A DNA stretch of 64,000 nt from Buxus sempervirens (taxonomy: Eukaryota; Streptophyta; Magnoliopsida; Buxales; Buxaceae). Where the stretch lies: NCBI GenBank assembly GCA_947561395.2, contig OX387193.1, positions 36,282,255 through 36,346,254 of the forward strand. Reading direction: 5' to 3'. Positions 47,191 to 57,503 of the stretch are shown piece by piece. Positions within the stretch are counted from its first letter, which is position 1; each line of letters begins with the position of its first letter. Made by a program: the position numbers and the translations under genes. Under the pieces are notes generated by a model, which worked only from the letters and a program-made list of their open reading frames with translations, searched no databases and was not told where the DNA came from.

Positions 47191-48371
47191 ATCGATTATT
47201 AATCTGATTTGGATATTTGACTTGGAATTGTTGATTTGATTTCATCAATTACTTGATTGAGATATTTGACTTGGAATTGTTGATTTGATTTCACGAATTA
47301 CCTGATTGAGATATTTGACTTGGAATTACACTTTATATCTGTTTGAGATGCTTTGGTTTACATTTGGTATCTTATACTTGTGAATATCATCATGATGTTA
47401 CAAAATTGCATAAACTGTTTCTCTGCATGCATGTTTTCTGCTTACTGGGACTTTAAGTCTCACGCGTGTTTTGTTTTCAGATCCGCTTGGTGTGCCACGT
47501 ACCGGGGCAGATATTGAGGGTGAACTTTAGTACAAGCTTGAGGGCTACTACTACCCAAAGTAGGATTCTTTTTATGACCTTGCATTTTGCCTTGGGGATT
47601 GTATATGGGATGAAAATATTATTTTGGACTCATACTCTTGAGAGATATCTCTTGTATATATCTGTATATTTTGGAGAGATCATTGTGAATGGTTAGTTGC
47701 CTTAGTGGTATTTTGTTCACATATATATCATGTTTTGGAGATTATAGTACAGATGATATTTTGATTAGATGGAAATTTTTATTCCATGCTTCTTTAGTCA
47801 TGCACTCTAATGATTACTTTGTAATTGCCTAGGATTAATTGTGTTAATATGGTTCTATTGGGCCCATATTTAGGTCTCAGGTACGGGTTGGTGCCATGAT
47901 AGGGCAGACCCGGATCTGGGGCGCTACACTTTGGGCCTAAGCCCGCACGATTTTGTCCTCAAAAGGCACCTCGCTAGTTAGAGTATTCTCCTTGACTCTT
48001 ATACCATATCGGGTATTCATCCGTTTCCAATGTGGGATCGGGATATTACAATCTCCTTCTCTTAAGGGCTACACATCCTCGTGCAATGGCCACTTAGAAG
48101 CCTACCAGCCCCTTATGGGCCCACCCTTGTCAGTCCAACCACCTTCTATGGGCAACACTAGGATCCACATCAGCCACGGACTACTGGACCCAAATCCAAC
48201 TCTGATATCATTTGTAATGACCCAACCCAGCGAGGTATTGTCTGCTCTGAGCATAAGTCCGCATGGTTTTGTCCTCAAAAGGTGTCTCACTAGTTAGAAT
48301 TTTCTCCTTGACTCTTGTACTATATCGAGTATTCATCCGTTTCCAATGTGGGATTGGGATATCACATCTTC

Positions 48372-49105
48372 ACTCTACTACTGGGGTAGAGTTCCTCCAA
48401 CTTCAACTATCTAATTCTAACAGCCAACAGAATCGAAGACGTCGTCAGGGCAGGAAAAATAGACAGTAGTGGTTAGAGTTCCAACCCCCACAGCCATTTC
48501 ATTTGAATCACTCATCTTAAACCTTTCACAACTCAATCTTGAACCTCCAACATACCATACTGCTCCTCCTCCTTACCCTATTCGTCGCATCTACCATCAA
48601 TCCATTTCCATCTCCACAAAAGCAAAAGTCGACTAGATCACCTGATCTAATCGATACATCAACACAAACCCTCCACCCGCACCAGAAGGGGAGACAAACA
48701 AAGAAAGAAAAAGAAGAGAAAAAGGGAAGGAAGTGGTAACTAAACTATCATAGGCCCATAAGGAAAAGGGGAAAGCAACAAAAGAACTTATCACAGATCT
48801 CCATAACAGCGTGTACGCACCTAAGTACGAACTTCTCCAGCAACTCAACAAAGTCCCTGCTCAGATCTCCATAATGCGCCTCCTCATGGACTTGAACAAG
48901 CATCGAGAGGCATTAATGAAAGTTCTTGAGAATGCCCATGTGCCAGAGGGCAACAACACCGGGCAACTAGGTGCCATTGTCTCCTTGATAATGGCACCTA
49001 GGGCCATCTTGTTCTCAACAACGGATCTACCACTTGAAGAATGTGATCATACTGAGCCCCTGTACATCAAAGATCAAATCAACTCAAATCTCAAATATCC
49101 GACAT
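48372..49105 (+). pseudogene. Gag end and protease-region remnant of Tat element E
   Basis: Continues element E beyond the TRIM. A proline-rich piece (YHTAPPPYPI, about 48553) is followed by an open stretch at 48811-49105. Its NKVPAQISIMRLLMDLNKHR and EALMKVLENAHVPE resemble the conserved segment just before the protease of Tat gag-pol proteins. The protease active site and everything after it are missing. The next base pairs belong to LTR sequence, so a deletion joined the protease region to U3. Frames shift and stops occur. Confidence 0.65.
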
Positions 49106-49235
49106 AACCGTATATACTATACGGTTATGCCAAAACCTTATATATTATATGGTGGCAGATGATTCTCTAATAATTGCAGATCTGTCAGAGATCTGTCAGA
49201 GATCTGTCAAGAGATTTGGTAAAACCGTATACTAT

Positions 49236-52190
49236 TGTAAAATCCCGAATTTTTAATATTATTAAAAATTAGATTTTATTGATAAAGCCTATTGATCATG
49301 CATTAATTGATATAGGAAAGTGAGAAAAAGTTTAAATCGAGAAGTTTGATGGAAATGAAAAGGTAGGAATTTTTAGGAAATAATGAATAAGGTTATTTTG
49401 GGAAATTTTCAAAGATTTAATGAAGGGAAATTTATAAACTAAGGTAAATCAAATATTTTTATATTAATGTTTGAGTGAGTAGATATTGTGGTGTGGCATT
49501 GTATATCAGTAAATAATTTATGTGAAAGCTTAAAGATTGAATGGTTGAAGTTTTAGGCTGAAGTGGTGTGTCACCACAGTAGATCATGAAAGAGTTCTAA
49601 GTGGAAATGGTGGCAACTATTAATAGTTGCTAAAGTGTGGCTATCTTGTTTGGTTGTTAAAATCTGTAAGCCTCATGAGATTAGGAGAAGGAAATTTGAG
49701 AAGGAGGAAGAGATCAGAGGAATTTATTGTAGATCTGATCTGGTTGGTTAATTTGTGAGGAGAATGGTTCGGTGGCTGCAAGGAGTTTTAGCTGGAATAT
49801 TGTTCAATCTGAAGATCTAATTGGAATAAGGTGGAAATCAAGTGAGATCTGATCTGAACTTTCGTAGCTCCTTATCTGGATTAGTAGAATCAATGTAAAT
49901 AGACTAGATTTGAGTAGATCTAATGGCTTGTGTTGGAGATCAGTGATTAAGTAGAACTAAGCTATGAAATCAACAAGGATTTCAATTTTCAGAAAGCTAT
50001 CGAGCACAAAATTGAAGGATTACGGCTGGTTGAAGCTCTAATTGGAGATTAAGAGGTAAATAGCACCTTTCTTTTGGTTTTGTTCTTGAATTATCAAGTA
50101 AATGTAGAGTGAAAACCATAGAACCATTCTGTTTGCTCCAAATATGAAGATTTAAAGAATTTTTGAGAGAATTTGAATGATCCAAATTATTTTGGTGTTA
50201 AATTGTGATTTAGATGATGTATGTATGATTTTAGAATGAATAAAATTAGGTTTGGTAGCTTAAACCTTGAAAACTCAAAAAAATTCAGATTATGTTTGCG
50301 ACTTGAGATTTTGGCCTAGTGTCAGCAATTGCGCTCGAGCGCTATCCCAGTCGTCTAGCCTGTGTTTTCTTAAAAATCTTAGAACCCGAAAGTTAAATTT
50401 TCTAAACAAGCAAAGCGCCCAACAAGATGCTCGAGCGTTATGCCAAGAGTCCATTTTCCAAATTTGAATCTCTTCAACGCCTCCATGGATGCTCGAGCAC
50501 CATGTCGAGCGCCCAACACAAAAAACCCTATTTTAAGGAATTTGAGATGATTTTAACTATGGATTGGTTTTTAATCAAATCCAGCCTATGTATAAATAAT
50601 ATTTAGGTATTTAGAAAGTGTTTACACAGGAATCTTCTCAAAATTCAATTTAACAAAGAGTTTGGGCACATTCCACTAAATTAGGTATTTGAGAGACTTT
50701 TGGTTCCAAATCATTATAGAATTAGTTTATTTTGATTCCACCACTTGGAACATCTTTTTGAGATCTTTTCTAAGGTCTTTCGAAAGTACAATTGTATAAA
50801 CGAGATTATGCCAAATACTTGTCCACGTATTTTTGCAAATAAGATCATTTTGGGGTTTTAAATGGATTTTATGCTTTCACTAACTTGTAAGGATTCTAAA
50901 GATTTATACTCATGTAATTCTCATACGTATACATTTTTAAAGTAAATGAATCTCTAATAACACAATTCAAATCAAATTTGAGAAATTGGAGTTTTTAGCT
51001 CTATTTTGAATTACTTTGGTTTACATTAGCTTTATTGAAAAACTTGCATTGGATTTGGTATATTATGAGTTATTTCTACAGATTTGAATTATTTGTTTTA
51101 TCTCATGATTGAGTTGATATAAGAACTGTTTTGGTTATTGGTATTCGCCTTGAGGACATGTACTTGAGATCCTTCATGATGGGGTGAATTTGGTCATGAT
51201 TGACCCATGGTTATATGTTGAGCACATTGTTTTTACTTGTTGGTTTTATTTTAATCTATTTTGGGCTTAGCTTGTTATGGATCCATAATTTATCTAGTAG
51301 GTGAAGTCTGTCTAACTTTGTTGGATTAATTCTAGTCTCCTTAATACGTTTCCTCCATGATGGGAGTCCTTTCCATGAGGGAATGTGCTGCAGCAACTCT
51401 GTTTCCACCATGAGGGTGAGGTCTTATGTATTTTCACCACAAGGTTGATGATATTGGTATCAGATATGGCAGTGGTTCTTAGACTGGATTATATCCGTTT
51501 CCACCATGATGGTGAGGTCTTGTGTATTCCACCATGATGGTGATGACAGTGGTATCAGGTATGGTAGTAGTCCTCAGACTGGATTATATCCATTTTAACC
51601 ATGGTGGTGAGGTCTTGTGTATTCCGCCAGGAGGATGATGACATTGGTATCAGATATTACAGTTGTTCTTAGACTGGATTGTTTGGAGCTAGATCTTAAC
51701 CTTTCAAAGTGGTCAAATTTCATGAGTCCCTACACGACAATGTGATTTGATATCAATATTATTAATTTGATTTTTATGATGGATTATACGGGCTTATCTC
51801 ATAATGATTTCTGGATTTTGTTGGATTATTCAGATTGTCCATGTTTATCGTTACTGTTATATATTTTATAATTGATCCATGATTTAGAACTAAATAAAAT
51901 GTATTTAAGCATGCATGTGCTACCTGCTGGGATATTCGTATCTCATTCGGTTTTATTTTTTTTTTAAATTGTAGAGAGGATGATACCAGAGGGTAGATGT
52001 ATGGATCATGTGAGTTCAGATTGAGATGTGGCATTTTATATTGAGATTGGGGTTTGTAGTTGAATCTGATTCTATAATATATGTTCATTTCATGTTTTCC
52101 TTCACTTTGACATATAGATCCTGTGGATTTAATTAACACCCTGGACTTGAGTTACGGTTTCCATTCGTAACCCGGATCCGGGGCGTTACA
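49236..52190 (+). mobile_element. Solo LTR K (Tekay-like ends)
   Basis: 2955 bp, TGTAAAATCCCG..CCGGGGCGTTACA. Flanks ACTAT (49231-49235) and ACTAC (52191-52195) match in four of five bases, as in an ageing duplication. It contains a perfect 12-bp palindrome GCGCTCGAGCGC (50331-50342) with related GCTCGAGCG copies to 50510, and tandem units with CCACCATGATGGTGA (51350-51680). No coding sequence. Confidence 0.85.
51350..51680. repeat. Tandem repeat in solo LTR K
   Basis: About three units of roughly 110 bp, each with CACCATGATGGTGAGGTCTT, GGTATCAGATATG and AGACTGGATTATATCC. CACCATGATGGTG is itself palindromic. Confidence 0.8.
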
Positions 52191-52507
52191 ACTACATACA
52201 GTTGTATCTTGACCATATACTATATACAATCCCAAGATACGCAACTCTTGTTAGAAACCTGTCAGAAAATCAAATCTAATCAATTCGAATCAAATAAATC
52301 GTATTGGAAATACGGTTGGACCAAAAATGAGCTAAAAATAATATGACCGTATTGCCAATGCAGTTTTGAAAGATTTGATCAAAATCTTATACTCTATGCA
52401 GATTTGCCACATGAGCGAATCTAATCATTGTCGAAAGGACAGCTAAAACCGTATACCATATACAATTTAGCCAAAACCATATATAATATACGATTTTGAC
52501 TTGTTTC

Positions 52508-52515
52508 TATAAATA
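52508..52515 (+). promoter_or_regulatory. TATA box of the E LTR
   Basis: TATAAATAGGGGC, directly downstream of the AACCGTATA palindrome cluster and about 1.2 kb before its second cluster. Confidence 0.6.
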
Positions 52516-54606
52516 GGGGCCTACACCACTATGCAGGGGTTGGCTTCACTTTGATTGATCTCTCTTTTCTCTCCTTCAACCAGAGCACCTCTCCAAGCCC
52601 TCTAAAACCCTTCTACCTCTTCCAACTCCACCCAATCTTTGATTCTATCCACTTTAACCAAGAAGAACAAAAACCATCCTTAAGGAAGGTGAAGGAGCTG
52701 TACCTGCTATCAAGGGCTTTTTAGGAGCTCAAGGTGCTCCACAAGATTGCTTTGGATCATTTCCACTCCAAGTTATGTGATGTAGAATTCTAAATGAGAT
52801 TTAATATTATATTCTTCTCTTAGAAGGATGCCCCAAATGTTTTAGTTGTCCTGCTCTCCTGTTCTTCCTTCTTATTTGGTGGTCGACAGGACGTGAATGA
52901 GCAAAGGTCATGCCTGAAGGGCATGGTCATTCGAAACAAAAGGGGAGGGTGAGGGTCCTATATTCATTCCATTCATTTTTAAACTAGGTTTTCTTTTACC
53001 ATGAGAAATAAGCTTAAGGATGAGATGCAAGTTGTTGAGGAATCTAATACATACTTTTCTCTCTTATCCCTCAATCTGGATCTAATGTAACCTTTTAAAC
53101 CCTGATATCCTTTCTTTAGGCTTCATTTTAATCTCCCCTCTTGTACATGTTAAATTGATATGTATGTGAGAATGCACGTTTACACGTTCACACACATGTA
53201 TCACTTTCTTACCATGATTTTAGTAAGTGTCCCAAGCATGTTTAACCTGTGAACACTTTCCTTACACACATCATGCTTATAGCCATGTTTGACGCATGAT
53301 TGCTTGTGCTGTTTGGTTCTTGCTTGTTGTTTGCATGTGTGTGGTTTGGCCGAGACCCCAAGCACAAGACCTTTCGGGTCCTAGGTTCAGCCTCTTTCCA
53401 TGAAAGACTATCCTTTTTTTTCTTGCTTGAAACAAAGGTGGGGGATCTACTCCCCACCCAAAGATTTGAGTTGTCACGCTTAAGTAGAAGAGGGAGAGGC
53501 CCCAAGCCTTCTCCCATTTCTTTCTTGGTTCAAACACCTAGAAATTAGGATTTCATGTTTAAAATCAACCTTGGAAAGCCATTTTAGGTTAGCAAAGTGG
53601 CCCACAGTTCATTTCAGACTCATATGGGAAGGGGGACCCAAGAAATTCCTCTGAAAAACCAAAATTTGTGTTTTTGGTAAGAAACCGTATACATAGACCA
53701 GTTCTGCTCTAACCGTATAACGTATACGGTTATGGTAGAACTGTATGACGTATACAGTCGCTTACAGGGACTTGCAGACTTTGGGTTTTCTGGTTTAAAT
53801 AAGATTAAAATCAATCCTAATTAATCCCCATTGGGTTTTCAAGACTTGGGCCTTACCCTAGGCCCAATATTGGACTCATGTGGGCCTTCCAACGAGGCCC
53901 ACACCCTCCTTGCATATCTAAAAGTCCACTGCACGTGGATGTTTAGACAACTTGGACCTTCTGTGGGCCATTCCAAAGCCCAGAGACCACTAAAAAGCCT
54001 TAAAGGAATCAACCCTAATCCCTTCTCCATCCCTAAACTAACCCTTAACCAAATAAACCTAACCGTAAATGGCACCATCCTAGGTGGCAACCCCAAATAG
54101 GACTTAGGCCTTCCATGGGCCTAACTTGACAAACTTGTGGGTCTTCCAACGGGGTCCACACACTTGACAGAGATCACTAACAATTAAAAAAGATAAAAAT
54201 CAAATAAAATGGGACCTACACCATTCAGACGGTCCCACCCAAACTCAATGAAACTAAGAATGCTTGCATAAGAACGGGTGAGAATAAGGCAAGTTGACTC
54301 ATAACCAAGATGACCCAAGGGACCCGTCACCTGACGAGACAAACTGGAGTGTTTACAGACTTCCCCAAACTGTAACCAAGTACTTAACCGAAATTCCAAG
54401 CTACAGACCACCTAATTAGACAAGTAGGACACGCAGATCTGAGCTCAACCCATCAGGCAGTGGCAACTTCCCATTCCCCATATCCCAAATCCCAAAAGCG
54501 TGCAATCCTTTAGGCTTTCAGCTAAGATCGCGCCGGGACATTTCCCTAAAAGCGGTACCCATTTGTGACCTCCAAGTGCGAACGCAGATTGATGCGTGCA
54601 CGCACA

Positions 54607-55309
54607 GACCTGAGCTTAAACCAAAGTTTTTGTTTACTTTAACTGAAATCTACAAAACACCTTTGAATGATCGGATTTCTCCCAAATCTGATCTCTAGCT
54701 TATAAGATCACTTAATTCCTTCAAATTGTTATGAAAACAATCAGATCTCACCTGAATTTATTCTAAATTGAACGGAATCACAACAGTTCACTGATTCCAA
54801 CCGATTTCCACCATTGATATTAAGTTCTTCTTCAATTCAATTCCAAAATTCAATCAACCATTGATGATAGACCTCTTATCTTCCCTATTCTCTTCAAATT
54901 TCTCTTCCAAAATCCTAGATCCAGGCCTCCCTTTCCTTTTATTCTTCTAGCTCCCACTAGAAAATTCCAAGTGCAATAAGCCAAACTAACAAAACAAAAA
55001 TTCTTACATCTATTTATAGCTACCGCCCAAACCATTTACACTCCATATGCTTTGATGTGTTGCCACACCACATAGCCTACATACACATCCAATCAAATTA
55101 AATTAATATGATCACATGCATTGCCACTCTACCAATATCCCTACTTAACCAATAACTTAAATTAATTAGCTTACCTTAAGTGACTCATATGCACCATTTG
55201 TCTTGATCAAACTTCCCATTTCGAACTTTTCATTTTCCCCTACAATAATAAGCACAAATTTCATTAATAATTCCGATTTTAAATAATATTTAAAATTCAT
55301 GATTTTACA
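54607..55309 (-). repeat. LTR fragment L, truncated by element E
   Basis: Ends ATTCATGATTTTACA on the plus strand, so in coding sense it starts TGTAAAATCATG, like solo LTR K. Its reading downstream (GTGGTGTGGCA, then GGTGAGATCTGAT) also follows K loosely. TATAAATA at 55011-55018 on the minus strand. The other end is missing where E's LTR ends, so E probably inserted into it. Confidence 0.5.
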
Positions 55310-55635
55310 AGTTTAATAGTTATTAAAGAGTCAAAAGAATTTCCCTATTTGATCTCAAGAGAGATCATTATTATGTTTTGGATATCTAGTAGTTTGTGTG
55401 GATGCATAATAAGATAATTAAAAATTGAGTATGTAAGGGCTTTTCAGTATGGGAGTGGAGGGAATCGTACTAATTGTAGTAAAATAGTTGGTTGAGTTGA
55501 GGATTCCTCCCAATATGCTTTCATTTGTTTTATGATGAGAGCTAGTTGAGATTTGTGATTCATCTTGGCAATTTGAGTGAGATTGATTCGTACTTTCCGA
55601 TAGAAGGAGACTTACACGAAATTGTGTTGTATGTG
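55310..55635. other. Unassigned flank between L and element D
   Basis: AT-rich, no ORF or repeat recognised. It ends with ATGTG, a possible target duplication of element D whose partner lies outside the window. Confidence 0.4.
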
Positions 55636-57487
55636 TGTGCGCGCGTCGGAAACGCGGCACGGGAAAGTTCGGAGTCGCCACCGCCTGATGGGGTGCAGGC
55701 GGACACCTGGGTGCCTAACCTTGTCTATTAGGGCTTTTTGGTCTACGGCTTTGAGATTCTAAGTAGGGTTTCGGTTGCGGTCCGGGGAAGTCCGTAGACA
55801 CCCCGGTCCACCCCGTCAGGTGACGGGTCCCTTAGGTTTATCTTGGTTTGAGTCAGCTCACTTTGGTCTCACCTGATTCCTAATCCGATATGTAGTTTGT
55901 TTAAGTCTGGCGGGACCACCTGAGTGGTGTGGGTCCCTTTAACTGCTTTTATCTTGATTAATTAGGTGATATGGGTCTGGTTGGGTGGGCCCCGTTGGAA
56001 GGCCCCTGGTGTCCTTGGTGGGCTTAGTCAAGCCCATGTACCCTTGTAGGCCTCAGTCTAAGCCCGAGAGGCCCTTAGGATTTTTGGTTCAATGAGTTGA
56101 TTTTATTTCGGAGTTCAAGTTGGATTATTAAGTGATTTATATGCAAAGCGGGCCGGATTGGTTTGCGGGCCCCTTAGGTGGGCCCACATGGTGGCCAAAT
56201 AATTTAGATTTATCTTATTAATTTGCCAAAGTGAGTTGGACACTGGGCTTGGGGCCCGTAGTCCAAATCTGGGCCTGTAAGCCCAAGTTACCAGACGTTA
56301 GGGTTTGCACCCTTCCTTGGTTCGGTTGGTGGGCTTTGGCGGGCCCGGTAGGCCCTTGCCCTTGGTCTCGGCCAAACCACGCAATTATTGCATCAATTGC
56401 ATGAGTCTGGTTCGGGTGGACCGCCTTAAGTTTGGCCCGCCCGGTTTAGTCGGTTAATTTTGCTTACCTTGATTAAGTTGCATGCATACATGTTTATTGG
56501 GCCGGGTGGGCCCCGTTGGGAGGCCCACTGGAAATCAGGTTGGACCGAAGGTCCAATTGGTTTATCCGGTTCGGTTCGGAAATAACACTCACATCCAGCA
56601 ATAATCATAGAAAAATATACAAAGATGACACTTGTCAAGGAGAGACTGACTCACTATGCTGGGTCCAAGGGGAGGTACCCTGGAAATTTTTGGTTTAATC
56701 CGATATTCTCTTATTTTTACAGATTTAGTCCCTGGGATATTTCGAATGTTTGGATATTTACGGATTTGATCCCCAAGATATTTTCCTGCGCAACTCGCCA
56801 CGTGTGCAGTTCGCCGGTTTGCTGCTCGGAAACTTCGTCAGCTCATATTTTCTTCATCCGGGCTCCGATCTAGGCAAACTCAGTTGCGTTAGAATCGTAT
56901 CGGAGCCCTCCATCCCATGACCTAGGGGTAGGCCTCTAGATCAGATTTTAGCAGAAAGTCAACTTTTGGCTCTGCTCAAGTTTGACCGCCCGCAGAACCC
57001 TCATCTGGACCCCGATTCCTGCAAACTCAGTTGCGTTGGAACCGTGTCGAGATTCTCTATCCAATGACCTAGGGGTAGGCCTCTGGATCGGATTTTACCA
57101 GAAAGTCAACTTTTGGCTCTGCTCAAGTTTGACCGCTCGTAGAACCTTCATCCGGACCCCGATTCCTACAAACTCAGTTGCGTTGGAACCGTGTCGAGAT
57201 TCTCTATCCAATGACCTAGGGGTAGGCCTCTGGATCAGATTTTAGCAGAAAGTCAACTTTTGGCTCGGCTCAAGTTTGACCGCCCGCATAACCTTCATCC
57301 GGACCCCAATTCCTGCAAACTCAGTTGCGTTGGAACCGTGTCGAGATTCTCTATCCAATGGTATAAAGCGAGGTGGCCAATTTTCATTCGATCAAAAAAG
57401 TCAACTTTTCACCCCTTAGGGTTTGACTTTCTGCCCAGGGTTTGCATTTTTGGTTTTTTTCTGGGAGCGCAAAAATGAGGTGCTTAC
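55636..57487 (-). repeat. 3' LTR of element D, internally deleted
   Basis: 1852 bp, starting TGTGCGCGCGTCGG and ending GGTGCTTACA on the plus strand. It carries about three 147-bp U3 units (56920-57360). At about 56675 the sequence jumps from the GGTCCAAGGGGAGGTACCC block to upstream U3. This removes the roughly 1 kb that holds the TATA box and palindromes in relative J. Confidence 0.85.
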
Positions 57488-57503
57488 AGCTGCCCCTCTT
57501 TGC
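57488..57503 (-). other. Polypurine tract of element D
   Basis: GGCAAAGAGGGGCAGC on the minus strand directly before the LTR start TGTAAGCACC, the same as in element A. Confidence 0.85.

Larger units (their letters stand above)
38288..47928 (+). mobile_element. Solo LTR H (Tekay-like ends), split by solo LTR I
   Basis: Starts TGTAAAACCCCG, ends CTGGGGCGCTACA, with perfect 5-bp duplication CTTTG (38283-38287, 47929-47933). Without the insert it is about 3.4 kb. The U3 part holds a GGTAC-rich tandem array (38570-39534 and 45767-45960). A TATA box lies at 46014-46021, CAACG..CGTTG palindromes at 46299-46375 and a 40-bp tandem repeat at 46960-47190. No internal retroelement sequence: a solo LTR. 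Confidence 0.92.
38251..48366 (-). mobile_element. TRIM (short non-autonomous LTR element), split by nested solo LTRs
   Basis: Two 154-bp LTRs: the left one in two pieces (38251-38287, 47934-48050) and the right one at 48213-48366. Both start TGTAA..ACCCAACCCAGCGAGG and end GATAT(T/C)ACA. The internal part is only 162 bp. The coding-sense order is right LTR, a PBS-like TGATATCAGA (48201-48210), interior, a polypurine AAGAGAAGGAGAT (48051-48063), and left LTR. The target duplication TCTTC is perfect (38246-38250, 48367-48371). No coding capacity, which fits TRIMs. Its left LTR was later hit by solo LTR H. Confidence 0.9.
49106..54606 (+). repeat. Degraded 3' LTR of Tat element E, split by solo LTR K
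   Basis: The right half (about 53860-54480) aligns in order with the LTRs of A, D and I: a GGGCCTTCCAACG..GGCCCAC block, GGGACCCGTCACC, GACTTCCCC, and CCATCAGGCAGTGGC. It ends ..TGCACGCACA at 54606. The U3 start is missing. AACCGTATA..TATACGGTT palindromes occur at 49106-49126, 52195-52500 and 53711-53731, with a TATA box at 52508-52515. Solo LTR K (49236-52190) interrupts it. About 52560-53860 is non-coding LTR body. Confidence 0.65.
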
